Below are positions 42,890-51,039 of a stretch of 64,000 nucleotides of DNA, piece by piece (within the stretch, counting starts at the first letter, position 1; every line of letters starts with the position of its first letter). This DNA is from Arthrobacter sp. TMP15 (lineage in GTDB: Bacteria; Actinomycetota; Actinomycetes; Actinomycetales; Micrococcaceae). Where the stretch lies: NCBI RefSeq assembly GCF_039529835.1, contig NZ_CP154262.1, positions 124,001 to 188,000 on the forward strand. Direction: 5' to 3'. The translations under genes and the position numbers were made by a program. The notes below the pieces were generated by a model. That model saw only the letters and a list, made by a program, of their open reading frames with translations, ran no database searches and was not told the origin of the DNA.

Positions 42890-43557
42890 ACCTCTCTAAG
42901 ACTCCGAAGTGGAATCTTGTGCAAAAACTGCCGCTGCTGATCTGGCTAGTACTGGTGTGGGGTGCTCTGTGGCAGGATTTCAGTGCGGGGAACCTTCTTT
43001 TTGGTGCGCTGATATCGCTCGTCGTTTTCCAAGCGTTCTATCTCCCACCCATTGAATTGAGCGGCCGATTCAATGTCCTGCGTGCAGTGACTTTCTTGCT
43101 GTGGTTCCTCAAGCAGGTCACCATTGCCAGCTTTCAGGTCCTGTATTGGGCCGTTATGAAGGGCCCACGCATACGCAATGCGGTCATTGCGGTGCCTTTG
43201 CGCAGCCCCTCGGACCTGCTCATGACGGCAGTAGGGCACGTGTTGTCGCTGATTCCGGGTTCACTGGTGGTTGAGGTGAATAGAGGTTCGGCGACGCTTT
43301 ATGTTCATGCGATGAACGCACCAACGGCGGAAAGTGTTGAACAGGTCCGTGCAGGTATTCAGGATATCGAGGCCCGGCTAATCCGTGTCATGGGGACCCA
43401 AGCTGAACTCGCGGCCTTGAAATCGGAGAAGGCAGGGGAGTTAATGCTTACGCACGCGGATCGCGTCCGGGCACTAGCGAATCACTCCGATGCCGAAGCT
43501 CATTCCCACGGACGAGAGGCCACAACGGCTACGAAAAAACGTGAAGGTGAGGGATAA
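42886..43557 (+). CDS. mrpE: Mrp Na+/H+ antiporter subunit E
   Basis: A 223-residue protein: two or three N-terminal helices (LPLLIWLVLVWGALWQ, LLFGALISLVVFQAFYLPP), then the MrpE globular part (LRSPSDLLMTAVGHVLSLIPGSLVVEVNRG and YVHAMNAPTAESVEQVRAGI). The C-terminal 40 residues are hydrophilic and variable. Starts in an ATGA overlap with mrpD; its stop shares a base with the ATG of mrpF. Confidence 0.94.
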   Translation: MNLSKTPKWNLVQKLPLLIWLVLVWGALWQDFSAGNLLFGALISLVVFQAFYLPPIELSGRFNVLRAVTFLLWFLKQVTIASFQVLYWAVMKGPRIRNAVIAVPLRSPSDLLMTAVGHVLSLIPGSLVVEVNRGSATLYVHAMNAPTAESVEQVRAGIQDIEARLIRVMGTQAELAALKSEKAGELMLTHADRVRALANHSDAEAHSHGREATTATKKREGEG

Positions 43558-43832
43558 TGACGGTCCTGGAAATTATTGCAATAATCGTCGCTGTGGTGCT
43601 CTCATTGGCTGGCGCTGGGACTATCTACCGTATTGCCAAGGGGCCGTCTCTGCTTGATAGGGTCATTGCCGCAGATGTTCTACTGGCCATTTTTGGAGCT
43701 GCGCTGGCTACGGAAATGGCTGTGAACAAGCACATGGACAACCTGGCACTCTTGGTGGTGCTAACAGTGATCGGCTTCTTAGGGTCAGTTACTGTGGCTC
43801 GATTCGTGGGACATAAAAAGGAGGATGCATGA
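43557..43832 (+). CDS. mrpF: Mrp Na+/H+ antiporter subunit F
   Basis: A 91-residue, three-helix protein with IYRIAKGPSLLDRVIAADVL, the hallmark of MrpF/PhaF subunits. Usual length. It overlaps mrpG by ATGA. Confidence 0.95.
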   Translation: MTVLEIIAIIVAVVLSLAGAGTIYRIAKGPSLLDRVIAADVLLAIFGAALATEMAVNKHMDNLALLVVLTVIGFLGSVTVARFVGHKKEDA

Positions 43833-44191
43833 ACACTTTTCTAGATGTGCTCACGGCCATCTGCCTGCTCCTTGGTGCTCTCATGAGTCTGGCAGCGGCC
43901 ATCGGGCTCTTGAGATTCCCGGATCTGATGAGCCGCATGCACGCTGCCACGAAACCACAGGTTTTAGGTTTATTGTTGATGCTTGCAGCCATGGGATTGC
44001 AACTGCGTTTATGGGTGCTGGCGCCGATCCTGCTTGTCGCGTGGCTCTTTCAACTTCTTACCGTTCCGGTATCAGCGCACATGGTGGGACGCGCCGGATA
44101 CCGTACCAAGCATCGACGTCCGGAACTGCTCAGCGTTGATGAACTCGATGAGGTTGTGGCTGCCGTGATCGAGGACGCCTCACCCAACTAA
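43829..44191 (+). CDS. mrpG: Mrp Na+/H+ antiporter subunit G
   Basis: A 120-residue, three-helix protein with LLGALMSLAAAIGLLRFPDL and MSRMHAATKPQVLGLLLML, typical of MrpG. The C-terminus is hydrophilic (TKHRRPELLSVDELDEVV). It ends the operon; a 25-bp perfect palindrome begins at the base after the stop codon. Confidence 0.95.
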   Translation: MNTFLDVLTAICLLLGALMSLAAAIGLLRFPDLMSRMHAATKPQVLGLLLMLAAMGLQLRLWVLAPILLVAWLFQLLTVPVSAHMVGRAGYRTKHRRPELLSVDELDEVVAAVIEDASPN

Positions 44192-44252
44192 CGCGAGTTG
44201 CCACTTGTGGTGTCCACAATTGCGTTTTGGACACCACAAGTGGCAACTCGCG
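44192..44252. repeat. Long intergenic palindrome 2 (25-bp perfect arms)
   Basis: Arms at 44192-44216 (CGCGAGTTGCCACTTGTGGT and on to TCCA) and 44228-44252 are perfectly complementary with an 11-base loop (CAATTGCGTTT). It lies between the convergent mrpG and DUF4235 genes. Position suits a bidirectional terminator, but there is no T-run on either side, and the stem is longer than needed. Confidence 0.95.
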
Positions 44253-44277
44253 GTCGTGGGGTGAGAGCCGCGGGCGC

Positions 44278-44538
44278 CTAGACCTCTTCTGGGTGTTTGT
44301 TGAACCGTGCTATCGCTTTTTGAGTGGTCCGGCTGGCCAGTGTCTGGATTATGGCTGCAACAACCGAAGAAACCAGCGCAAACGTCAGCGCTGAACGGAG
44401 ACTATTCTCTAGATCAGCTCCGTCCTTGGGCGGCTTATTGCCCGTGCTCTTTTCCCAAGCCTTATCAACGAGTTTGCTGGCCAAAAACCCGGCACCCAGG
44501 CTCACTCCGGTTCCAAGCAATTTGAAGACGATGTTCAT
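44278..44538 (-). CDS. DUF4235 small membrane protein
   Basis: An 86-residue protein starting at ATG 44538, which AGGAGT precedes by 6 bases; a longer frame upstream is not supported. It has two hydrophobic helices (LLGTGVSLGAGFLASKLVDK and LTFALVSSVVAAIIQTLASR) with a WEKSTGNKPPKD loop, the pattern of DUF4235 proteins, common and uncharacterised in actinobacteria. Monocistronic. Confidence 0.85.
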   Translation of the reverse strand: MNIVFKLLGTGVSLGAGFLASKLVDKAWEKSTGNKPPKDGADLENSLRSALTFALVSSVVAAIIQTLASRTTQKAIARFNKHPEEV

Positions 44539-44704
44539 GAAGGACTCCTTTAGTCTTTTCGGGCCCCGTGGCGGGCAAAACCTTAATGTTAGCCTAGCCG
44601 CTCCCTTCCCTCCACAGGGGCCCTCTGCATGTTTGTGCAAATCCGTGTTCGCACAACTACGATGCGCAGAGCTTCTGCCGTGTGACTTCATCGTGGTTCA
44701 CGCA

Positions 44705-44734
44705 TTGTCCCTCTCTACATGAGCGAGGTATGAT
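44705..44734 (+). promoter_or_regulatory. Promoter of the ykoE-ykoD-ykoC operon
   Basis: TTGTCC (44705-44710) and TATGAT (44729-44734) are spaced by 18 bp and lie just upstream of the TPP riboswitch, so the transcript would begin a few bases ahead of the aptamer. Confidence 0.55.
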
Positions 44735-44750
44735 GAAGCCGCAATTCAAA

Positions 44751-44855
44751 CACGACAGGGGAGCGTCTACCCGACCCGGGTATCGACGCTGAGAGTGCGG
44801 TTCGCCGCAGACCCTCGAACCTGCCCCGGCTAGTACCGGCGAAGGAAGTCGAGTT
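44751..44855 (+). promoter_or_regulatory. TPP riboswitch (THI element)
   Basis: Conserved parts are all present: GACAGGGGAGC, the CTGAGAGTGCGG bulge, CCGCAGACCCTCGAACCTG and TAGTACCGGCGAAGGAAGTC. It binds thiamine pyrophosphate and controls the following transporter genes. No clear terminator lies between it and ykoE, and the ykoE ribosome-binding site is about 45 bases downstream, so control of translation initiation is likely. Confidence 0.95.
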
Positions 44856-44910
44856 CTCTTCGGCTGCGCGGAAATACCGCCGCAACCGCCCCTCCTGAAA
44901 AGGAGGAAAC

Positions 44911-45561
44911 ATGAGCAAGTCATTAGCGGGCGAAAACGCCAGGCAAAATCAAAACACACCTAACAACGCTGCACCAGCCAAAAAGAGCACGTGGCGTGTA
45001 GTGGATATTGTTGTCCTCTCAGTGCTGGGCGTGGCCGTGGGTGTTATTTTCTGGCTCTGGTCCGCCGGCTACGGGTTGATCAGCGCACTCTCGATTGCCT
45101 TTCCACCCGCCGGGGCCCTGTACGGCGGCGGCTGGTTGATCGCTGGCATCCTGGGTGGGCTTGTGATCCGCAAACCGGGCGCCGCCTTGTATTGCGAACT
45201 CATTGCCGCAGCCGTTGAGGGTTTGCTGGGCACACACTTTGGATTCACTGTACTGATCTCCGGACTGGTCCAGGGCCTGGGTGCCGAGTTGGGCTTTGCA
45301 CTGTTCCGCTACCGCAAGTTCAACCTCCCCGTAGCAGCATTGGCAGGGGTGCTGGCTGGGTTGGCCATGGGCGTCAATGGAGCCTTTATTTATAACGTCG
45401 CCTGGGCAATTGAATGGAAGCTGGTCTACGTTCTGTTCTCCATGATCTCCGGTGCGCTCATTGCCGGACTGGTGCCGTGGCTGGCTGTGCGCGGACTAGC
45501 CCGCACGGGTGCGCTGGCGAATCTGCCATCCCGGGGCGCTGCCACAGAGCGAGCGGTTTAG
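44911..45561 (+). CDS. ykoE: ECF transporter S component YkoE (thiamine precursor, HMP)
   Basis: A 216-residue membrane protein of about six helices, starting behind AAGGAGG. The AFPPAGALYGGGWLIAGILG helix and RKPGAALYCELIAAAVEGLLG segment are diagnostic of YkoE, the substrate-binding component for hydroxymethylpyrimidine/thiamine. The TPP riboswitch upstream supports the specificity. It lies two bases before ykoD. Confidence 0.93.
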   Translation: MSKSLAGENARQNQNTPNNAAPAKKSTWRVVDIVVLSVLGVAVGVIFWLWSAGYGLISALSIAFPPAGALYGGGWLIAGILGGLVIRKPGAALYCELIAAAVEGLLGTHFGFTVLISGLVQGLGAELGFALFRYRKFNLPVAALAGVLAGLAMGVNGAFIYNVAWAIEWKLVYVLFSMISGALIAGLVPWLAVRGLARTGALANLPSRGAATERAV

Positions 45562-45563
45562 TC

Positions 45564-47138
45564 ATGGCTGGTGTGCAGAACCGCGGAGCACCGGCGCGAG
45601 TGAATGCCAAGGGCTGGGGTTGGCAGCATTCCGGCCGCGCTGCCCGGGCCGTGCACGGACTGGATCTGGTGATCGAGCCGGGTGAGCGGGTCCTGCTGTT
45701 GGGGCCTTCCGGGGCCGGAAAGTCCACTTTGCTGCACGCCTTGGCTGGTGTCCTGGGAGAGAACGAGGACGCGAATGAGATCGGTGAACTGCTCATAGAT
45801 GGCCGTCCCGCAGTGGAATCCCGCGGCCGGGCAGGGCTCATGCAGCAGGACCCGGATGCGCAGGTGGTCCTTTCGCGTATTGGTGACGACGTTGCCTTTG
45901 GAGCGGAAAACTTGGCAGTCCCACGGGATGAAATCTGGCGCCGGGTCAATGCAGCGCTGGAATCTGTTGGTCTTGATCTACCGTTGGATCATTCCAGTTC
46001 CGCCCTCTCCGGTGGGCAAAAGCAGCGCCTGGGGTTGGCCGGAATGCTGGCTATGCGCCCCGGTTTGTTGTTACTTGATGAGCCCACAGCCAATTTGGAT
46101 CCCGCGGGAGTTGTGGAGGTGCGCGACGCCGTTAGTCGTAGTTTGGCTGAAACCGGGGCAACCTTAGTGGTTGTGGAGCACCGGGTGTCGGTCTGGTTGG
46201 ATGTTGTGGATCGGATCGTGGTGCTGGCCCCAACACGGCTCGGTGAACCTGGCGGCGTCCTTTTTGACGGCCCGCCCGCCACGGTTCTTGCGCAAAGTAA
46301 GGAGCTCTTGGCCGGTGCAGGGATTTGGGTACCTGGGCATATCCCAGCGGTTCGGCCGCGCACGCGTCCGCAGTTCCAGCATTCCCTGGACGACGGCGGC
46401 TCCCCACTTCTCCTTGAAGCGCACAATTTGGCTGTCTCCCGCACCAAAAGTCGACGCAAACATCCTGTGGTGCCGGCCGCTGTGGTGCCATCCGTGCTGG
46501 TGCGGGCAGGGGAAGCCCTGAGCGTGACAGGACCCAACGGTTCGGGAAAATCTACTCTGGCACTGACGTTGGCGGGACTGCTGCCGGCTGTTGGTGGCGA
46601 GCTAACAGCCTTACCTGAGCTGGCACGAGGGGCCGGAATATCCCCAGTGAAGTGGCGGGGCAAGGAACTGATTAGCAGGATTGGCACCGTTTTTCAGGAA
46701 CCAGAGCACCAGTTCGTTACCGGCAGCGTCCGGGACGAGCTGCTTTTTGCCCCGAAACTACTGGGCCGTGGTGGAGATTCCGTGGACGAGTTATTGGTGC
46801 GGCTGCGGTTAGAGCATCTAGCGGAGGCGAATCCGTTTACTCTTTCTGGAGGCGAGAAACGGCGACTGTCCGTGGCGACGGTTCTGGCGGCCAGTCCGCA
46901 AGTCCTGGTGCTGGATGAGCCCACTTTTGGTCAGGATGCCAACACGTGGGCGGAGCTGGCATCGTTGCTGCGCGAATTACTTGATGCAGGAACTGCCGTG
47001 GTGTCTGTGACACATGATGCCGCATTTAGTGCCGTCCTGGGCGGGGACCGCCTGGTACTGGGGGCCGGCGTTGAGCCGTTTGAAAGTGCCCCTCCTGCTG
47101 CCACAAAAGACGAGCTAACGAAGCCGGTGCGGCGATGA
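45564..47138 (+). CDS. ykoD: ECF transporter ATPase YkoD (two fused ATP-binding domains)
   Basis: ATG at 45564 lies 2 bp after the ykoE stop; the frame upstream is inside ykoE. The 524-residue protein has two ATPase domains: Walker A GPSGAGKST and GPNGSGKST, signatures LSGGQKQR and LSGGEKRR, Walker B LLLLDEPTANLD and VLVLDEPTFGQD. The second and first domains act as a pair to drive vitamin uptake. Overlaps ykoC by ATGA. Confidence 0.93.
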   Translation: MAGVQNRGAPARVNAKGWGWQHSGRAARAVHGLDLVIEPGERVLLLGPSGAGKSTLLHALAGVLGENEDANEIGELLIDGRPAVESRGRAGLMQQDPDAQVVLSRIGDDVAFGAENLAVPRDEIWRRVNAALESVGLDLPLDHSSSALSGGQKQRLGLAGMLAMRPGLLLLDEPTANLDPAGVVEVRDAVSRSLAETGATLVVVEHRVSVWLDVVDRIVVLAPTRLGEPGGVLFDGPPATVLAQSKELLAGAGIWVPGHIPAVRPRTRPQFQHSLDDGGSPLLLEAHNLAVSRTKSRRKHPVVPAAVVPSVLVRAGEALSVTGPNGSGKSTLALTLAGLLPAVGGELTALPELARGAGISPVKWRGKELISRIGTVFQEPEHQFVTGSVRDELLFAPKLLGRGGDSVDELLVRLRLEHLAEANPFTLSGGEKRRLSVATVLAASPQVLVLDEPTFGQDANTWAELASLLRELLDAGTAVVSVTHDAAFSAVLGGDRLVLGAGVEPFESAPPAATKDELTKPVRR

Positions 47139-47932
47139 GCGCGCAGATTATCCAGACCCAGCGCTCAGCGGCCTGGCTGGCGCAAATCAACCCGCTGGCG
47201 AAGCTGGGGGCGGGGATGTTCCTGACCGTGGTGCTGCTGATCAGTGTGGACTGGGTCTCGGCCACGGTTGCGCTGGTGATCGAATGTGCTTTGCTGCCGC
47301 TGGCCGGTGTGAGCGCCCGGCTGCTCTTGCTGCGCGGCTGGCCCATTCTCATTGCGGCCGTTGTGGGCGGGTATGGCACGGCGTTGCTGGCGCCCAAAAC
47401 CGGGGAACTGCTGCTCGCCTTCGGCCCAGTCACTTTTACCTCCGGATCCTTGGAAGCCGGTGTGGCAATTGCCTTGCGTGGTTTGGCGGTAGCTTTGCCT
47501 GGCATCATTGTCCTTTTCTCCACCGACCCCACGGATCTGGCCGACGCCTTGGCGCAGAAGCTGCGCCTTCCGCACCGCTTTGTACTGGGGGCATTGGCAG
47601 CCATGCGCCTGGTCGGACTGCTTGTTGCTGAGTGGCAAACACTCGGCATGGCCAGACGCGCACGAGGTGTCGGCGGAGAGCCCGGTTTCTTCCGCGGGAT
47701 CAAATCACAGCTGGGCCAGGCCATGGCCTTGTTGGTGCAGGCTGTGCGGCGTGCCTCGCGACTTGCCGTCACCATGGAAGCAAAGGGCTTCGGAGCGGGA
47801 CCGCGGACTTGGGCGCGGGAATCCGTCTTCGTCCGCAGGGACCTGGTGGTGGCCGCCGGCGGAGTAGCGATTGCAGCACTGTCGATGGGTGCCGCACTTG
47901 TTCTGGGAACATGGAATCCGGTACTGGGCTAA
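47135..47932 (+). CDS. ykoC: ECF transporter T component YkoC
   Basis: A 265-residue membrane protein with about five helices and the EcfT pattern: NPLAKLGAGMFLTVVLL at the start, and the coupling motifs ARG and Ala-Arg-Gly-like repeats (MARRARGVGGEPGF, AVTMEAKGFGAGP) that contact the ATPases. It completes the riboswitch-controlled YkoEDC uptake system. A 16-bp duplication covers its last codons and stop. Confidence 0.92.
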   Translation: MSAQIIQTQRSAAWLAQINPLAKLGAGMFLTVVLLISVDWVSATVALVIECALLPLAGVSARLLLLRGWPILIAAVVGGYGTALLAPKTGELLLAFGPVTFTSGSLEAGVAIALRGLAVALPGIIVLFSTDPTDLADALAQKLRLPHRFVLGALAAMRLVGLLVAEWQTLGMARRARGVGGEPGFFRGIKSQLGQAMALLVQAVRRASRLAVTMEAKGFGAGPRTWARESVFVRRDLVVAAGGVAIAALSMGAALVLGTWNPVLG

Positions 47933-47946
47933 TCCGGTACTGGGCT
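47915..47946. repeat. 16-bp perfect tandem duplication at the 3' end of ykoC
   Basis: AATCCGGTACTGGGCT is present twice in a row (47915-47930 and 47931-47946). The first copy encodes the final NPVLG and part of the stop; the second lies just outside the gene. It looks like a recent slippage event. Confidence 0.92.
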
Positions 47947-48100
47947 AAAGCGTCAACACGGTGCAGCGTCACCGCGGGCAAGCCTGCCGTTTCAGCTAAA
48001 AATCTCCAGAGGGGGTAACGTGGAGGGATGCTGCGAGGCTGGCTGATCCGGCCATGGAAATTATCGCATGAAACGGTTATTTGATGAACAATTTGGCATG

Positions 48101-48130
48101 AATCGTCCAAAATCGTCCAGAATTGTCCCG
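48101..48130. promoter_or_regulatory. Three 10-bp tandem repeats upstream of the HTH-MurA gene
   Basis: AATCGTCCAA, AATCGTCCAG and AATTGTCCCG follow each other exactly (48101-48130), with a weaker fourth (AAACGGCCCC). One helical turn per unit would place all sites on the same DNA face. The array is 61-90 bp upstream of the start of a protein that itself carries an XRE-type HTH, so autoregulation is a natural hypothesis. Confidence 0.6.
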
Positions 48131-48173
48131 AAACGGCCCCAAAGGTCATCTGATTCCTTGGAAATATGCACCC

Positions 48174-48179
48174 TATGAT
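48174..48179 (+). promoter_or_regulatory. -10 element, probably giving a near-leaderless mRNA
   Basis: TATGAT lies 11 bases before the ATG at 48191. The transcript would start about 3-5 bases upstream of the ATG or at it, and no ribosome-binding site is present, which fits leaderless translation common in actinobacteria. Confidence 0.55.
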
Positions 48180-48190
48180 ATAAAAGTATA

Positions 48191-49723
48191 ATGACTCAAA
48201 TGGCTGCAGAAACCGTTGGCGTATTGCTCCGAGATGCGCGAGCCGAAAAAGGCTGGACCCAAGGGGAACTGGCCACCCAGCTGGGAACTAGCCAAAGTGC
48301 TGTAGCCCGGATGGAACAAGGCAAGCAGAACTTGAGTCTAAAAATGATCCAGCGAATGGAGACGCTGCTGGAAGCAAATCTCTTTAACGTTGGTGCGGCA
48401 AGCAAGAACGCCGTGACACACCTGCGGGTTCATGGTGGACGTGAACTCTCTGGCAGTGTTGAGGTTAATACCAGCAAGAATGCAGGTGTAGCCCTGCTCT
48501 GTGCCAGTCTAATCAACCGAGGAACCACCACGTTGCGGCGCCTGGCACGCATTGAAGAAGTCAACCGTATTGTTGAGTTGCTGACCTCCATCGGCGTTGA
48601 ATGCACATGGCTGGAGGACAACGACCTGCGAATCCGCCGTCCCGCCACGCTGGACTTGGCTTCTATGGACATCGCAGCAGCGAAGCGCACCCGCAGTGTC
48701 ATCATGCTCCTGGGCCCGCTGCTGGATGAAGAAAACTCTTACCGTATCCCGTACGCCGGAGGCTGCGACCTTGGCACGCGCACGGTTGAACCGCATATGC
48801 AGGCACTTCGAGAGTTTGGGCTCACGGTCAATGCGCACGACGGGTTCTACCAAGTACAGGCCCCGTTCAGTGACACCGAGGACAGGACCTTTGTGTTAAC
48901 CGAGCGGGGTGACACAGTGACGGAAAATGCCATCATGGCCGCTGCCCACCGGGAAAGCAAAACAGTCATCCGCAATGCCAGCCCCAACTATATGGTGCAG
49001 GATCTATGCTTTTATCTCCAGGGTTTGGGAGTGCAAGTTGAGGGCGTTGGCTCCACCACGTTGACCATCACCGGCAAGGCCCGGATTGATATTGATATTG
49101 AATACGCACCTTCTGAGGACCCCATCGAGGCCATGAGCCTGATTACTGCCGGCATCGTGACAAAGTCAAAGGTGACGGTAACGCGCGTACCCATCGAATT
49201 CATGGAAATCGAACTGAAGGTGCTGGAGCAGATGGGGTTCCACTACCTGAAATCTGCCGAGTACATGGCTCGCAACGGCAAAACACGTTTAGTGGACATC
49301 ACCACTTTGCCCTCTGACCTGGTGGCCGCTCCGGATAAGATCCACCCCATGCCCTTCCCCGGCCTGAACATAGATAATCTACCGTTCTTTGCCGTCATTG
49401 CTTCCTGCGCAGAGGGCACCACCTTGATCCATGACTGGGTCTACGAGGGCCGGGCCATCTATTTGACGGAGTTAAACCGTTTGGGGGCCGGTGTCCGCTT
49501 GCTGGATCCGCACCGGATTGACATCACCGGACCCACCGCATGGCGCGCCGCAGAAATCGGCTGTCCCCCGGCCCTGCGCCCTGCGGCCTGCATATTACTG
49601 GCTATGCTCGCTGCGAAGGGCACCTCCGAGTTACGCAACATATACGTCATTGAACGCGGCTATGAAGACCTAGCCGAGCGGCTGAACACAGTGGGTGCTG
49701 AGATCGAGTACTTCCAGGACTAG
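48191..49723 (+). CDS. HTH (XRE)-UDP-N-acetylglucosamine 1-carboxyvinyltransferase-like fusion
   Basis: The 510-residue protein begins with an XRE-type helix-turn-helix (residues about 8-65: LLRDARAEKGWTQGELATQL, GTSQSAVARMEQGKQNL). The rest is a MurA/EPSP-synthase fold. MurA active-site positions are recognisable: KN in NTSKNAGVALL, the Cys loop GGCDLGTR, Glu in TENAIMAA, an Asp in PGLNIDNLPFF, and Arg in ALRPAACI. MurA makes the first committed precursor of peptidoglycan and the Cys loop is the fosfomycin target. The fused HTH suggests a second, possibly regulatory, MurA rather than the main one. It may be translated from a near-leaderless mRNA. Confidence 0.88.
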   Translation: MTQMAAETVGVLLRDARAEKGWTQGELATQLGTSQSAVARMEQGKQNLSLKMIQRMETLLEANLFNVGAASKNAVTHLRVHGGRELSGSVEVNTSKNAGVALLCASLINRGTTTLRRLARIEEVNRIVELLTSIGVECTWLEDNDLRIRRPATLDLASMDIAAAKRTRSVIMLLGPLLDEENSYRIPYAGGCDLGTRTVEPHMQALREFGLTVNAHDGFYQVQAPFSDTEDRTFVLTERGDTVTENAIMAAAHRESKTVIRNASPNYMVQDLCFYLQGLGVQVEGVGSTTLTITGKARIDIDIEYAPSEDPIEAMSLITAGIVTKSKVTVTRVPIEFMEIELKVLEQMGFHYLKSAEYMARNGKTRLVDITTLPSDLVAAPDKIHPMPFPGLNIDNLPFFAVIASCAEGTTLIHDWVYEGRAIYLTELNRLGAGVRLLDPHRIDITGPTAWRAAEIGCPPALRPAACILLAMLAAKGTSELRNIYVIERGYEDLAERLNTVGAEIEYFQD

Positions 49724-49724
49724 C

Positions 49725-49739
49725 CCGCGCTCTGCGCGG
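49725..49739. terminator. Short GC-rich hairpin between convergent genes
   Basis: CCGCGC, TCT, GCGCGG form a perfect 6-bp stem between the HTH-MurA and metZ genes. No T-run; weak evidence for termination. Confidence 0.35.
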
Positions 49740-49765
49740 CTGGTGGTGGCCCAGGGCCTAAGCGT

Positions 49766-50977
49766 TCAAATGGCGGCCAGGGCCTGAGCCACGTCGGCGC
49801 GCAAATCGTCAACGTCCTCCAGGCCAATGGAGAGGCGCAAAAGGCCATCGCTGAGTCCGATAGCGGCGCGGGCATCGGGCCCCATGGCGCGGTGGGTGGT
49901 TGTTGCTGGATGGGTAATCAGGGACTTTGCGTCGCCAAGATTGTTGGAGATATCGATAATCTTTAACGCATTCAAAAACGAAAAGGCCGCATCTTTTGCG
50001 GTGCCTACAGTAGGTTCTGCCAGCTCAAACGTCAGGACAGTTCCGCCGGCTTTCATCTGTTTTTTAGCTAGTTCAAACTGTGGGTGCGATGGCAGGTGCG
50101 GGTAGAGGACACGGCTGACAGCTGGCGCAGACTCCAAGAACTCACCCAATGCCAGCGCGCTCCTGCATGAATGTGAAACGCGCAAACTCATAGTCTCCAG
50201 CCCCTTCGTCAACACCCAGGCGTTGAAGGCAGATAATGCCGGTCCGGTGTGGCGCATCAGGTTTTTGACGGGGCCCTGGATGAATTCCTGGGTACCTAAG
50301 ATGGCGCCACCCAATACCCGGCCCTGGCCATCAATATGTTTGGTGCCCGAGTACACAATAATGTCAGCACCAAAGTCCCCGCAGCGTTGTAGGAGAGGAG
50401 TGGCGAAAACGTTATCGGCCACCACCTGCGCACCGGCTGCATGGGCAAGATCGCACACAGCCGCTACATCGATGATTTCTTGCATGGGGTTTGAGGGGGA
50501 TTCAAAGAACACAGCTGTTGTGGGAACCGAGAGGGCGGTTCGCCACTGATCCAAATCGGGTCCGTCAACAAACACGGTCTCCACTCCCCAACGCGGCAGC
50601 AGTTCGTTAAGGATGACAAAGCAGGAGCCAAAGAGCGAGCGTGAGGCAACCACGCGGTCCCCGGCCGCCAGTAATGCACCCAAGGCGGTGAATACAGCAG
50701 ACATTCCCGACGCCGTCGCAAAGCAAGCTTCTTTACCTTCCAACAGTCGCAGCCGTTCCTGAAAGGTGGCCACTGAGGGGTTCCCATACCGGGAGTACAC
50801 AAACCTCTCCGTTTCGCCGGTGAAAGCGGCTTCTGCGGCTTCCGCCGATTCATACACAAAGCCGGAGTTTAAAAAGAGGGCTTCGGAGGTTTCTTGAAAA
50901 TTGCTGCGGTCAAGGCCGCCCCGTACGGCTTGGGTGTCCTCTGCCCAGGTGGCTGCGTGCTGGTTAAAGTTGCTCAA
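49766..50977 (-). CDS. metZ: O-succinylhomoserine sulfhydrylase
   Basis: A 403-residue PLP enzyme of the Cys/Met metabolism family. The PLP Lys lies in YSGTKHIDGQGRVLGG; the phosphate site is ATASGMSAVFTALGALL; RFVYSRYGNPSVATFQERL matches MetZ. It makes homocysteine directly from O-succinylhomoserine and sulfide. It is the third gene behind a SAM-IV-type riboswitch, which fits feedback by S-adenosylmethionine. The tail of the operon ends at 49766. Confidence 0.93.
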   Translation of the reverse strand: MSNFNQHAATWAEDTQAVRGGLDRSNFQETSEALFLNSGFVYESAEAAEAAFTGETERFVYSRYGNPSVATFQERLRLLEGKEACFATASGMSAVFTALGALLAAGDRVVASRSLFGSCFVILNELLPRWGVETVFVDGPDLDQWRTALSVPTTAVFFESPSNPMQEIIDVAAVCDLAHAAGAQVVADNVFATPLLQRCGDFGADIIVYSGTKHIDGQGRVLGGAILGTQEFIQGPVKNLMRHTGPALSAFNAWVLTKGLETMSLRVSHSCRSALALGEFLESAPAVSRVLYPHLPSHPQFELAKKQMKAGGTVLTFELAEPTVGTAKDAAFSFLNALKIIDISNNLGDAKSLITHPATTTHRAMGPDARAAIGLSDGLLRLSIGLEDVDDLRADVAQALAAI

Positions 50978-51039
50978 TTATGTATCCTTGGCTTTCGCTG
51001 GTGGTCTCTCAGTGGCGTGTCATAAAGTGCGACGGCGGT

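Larger units (their letters stand above)
47933..48190. other. Control region upstream of the HTH-MurA fusion
   Basis: No gene fits here. It contains the second half of the ykoC duplication, the sequence ATGAAACGGTTATTTGATG, three 10-bp tandem repeats (48101-48130) and a -10 box. AT content rises towards the start codon. Confidence 0.5.
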
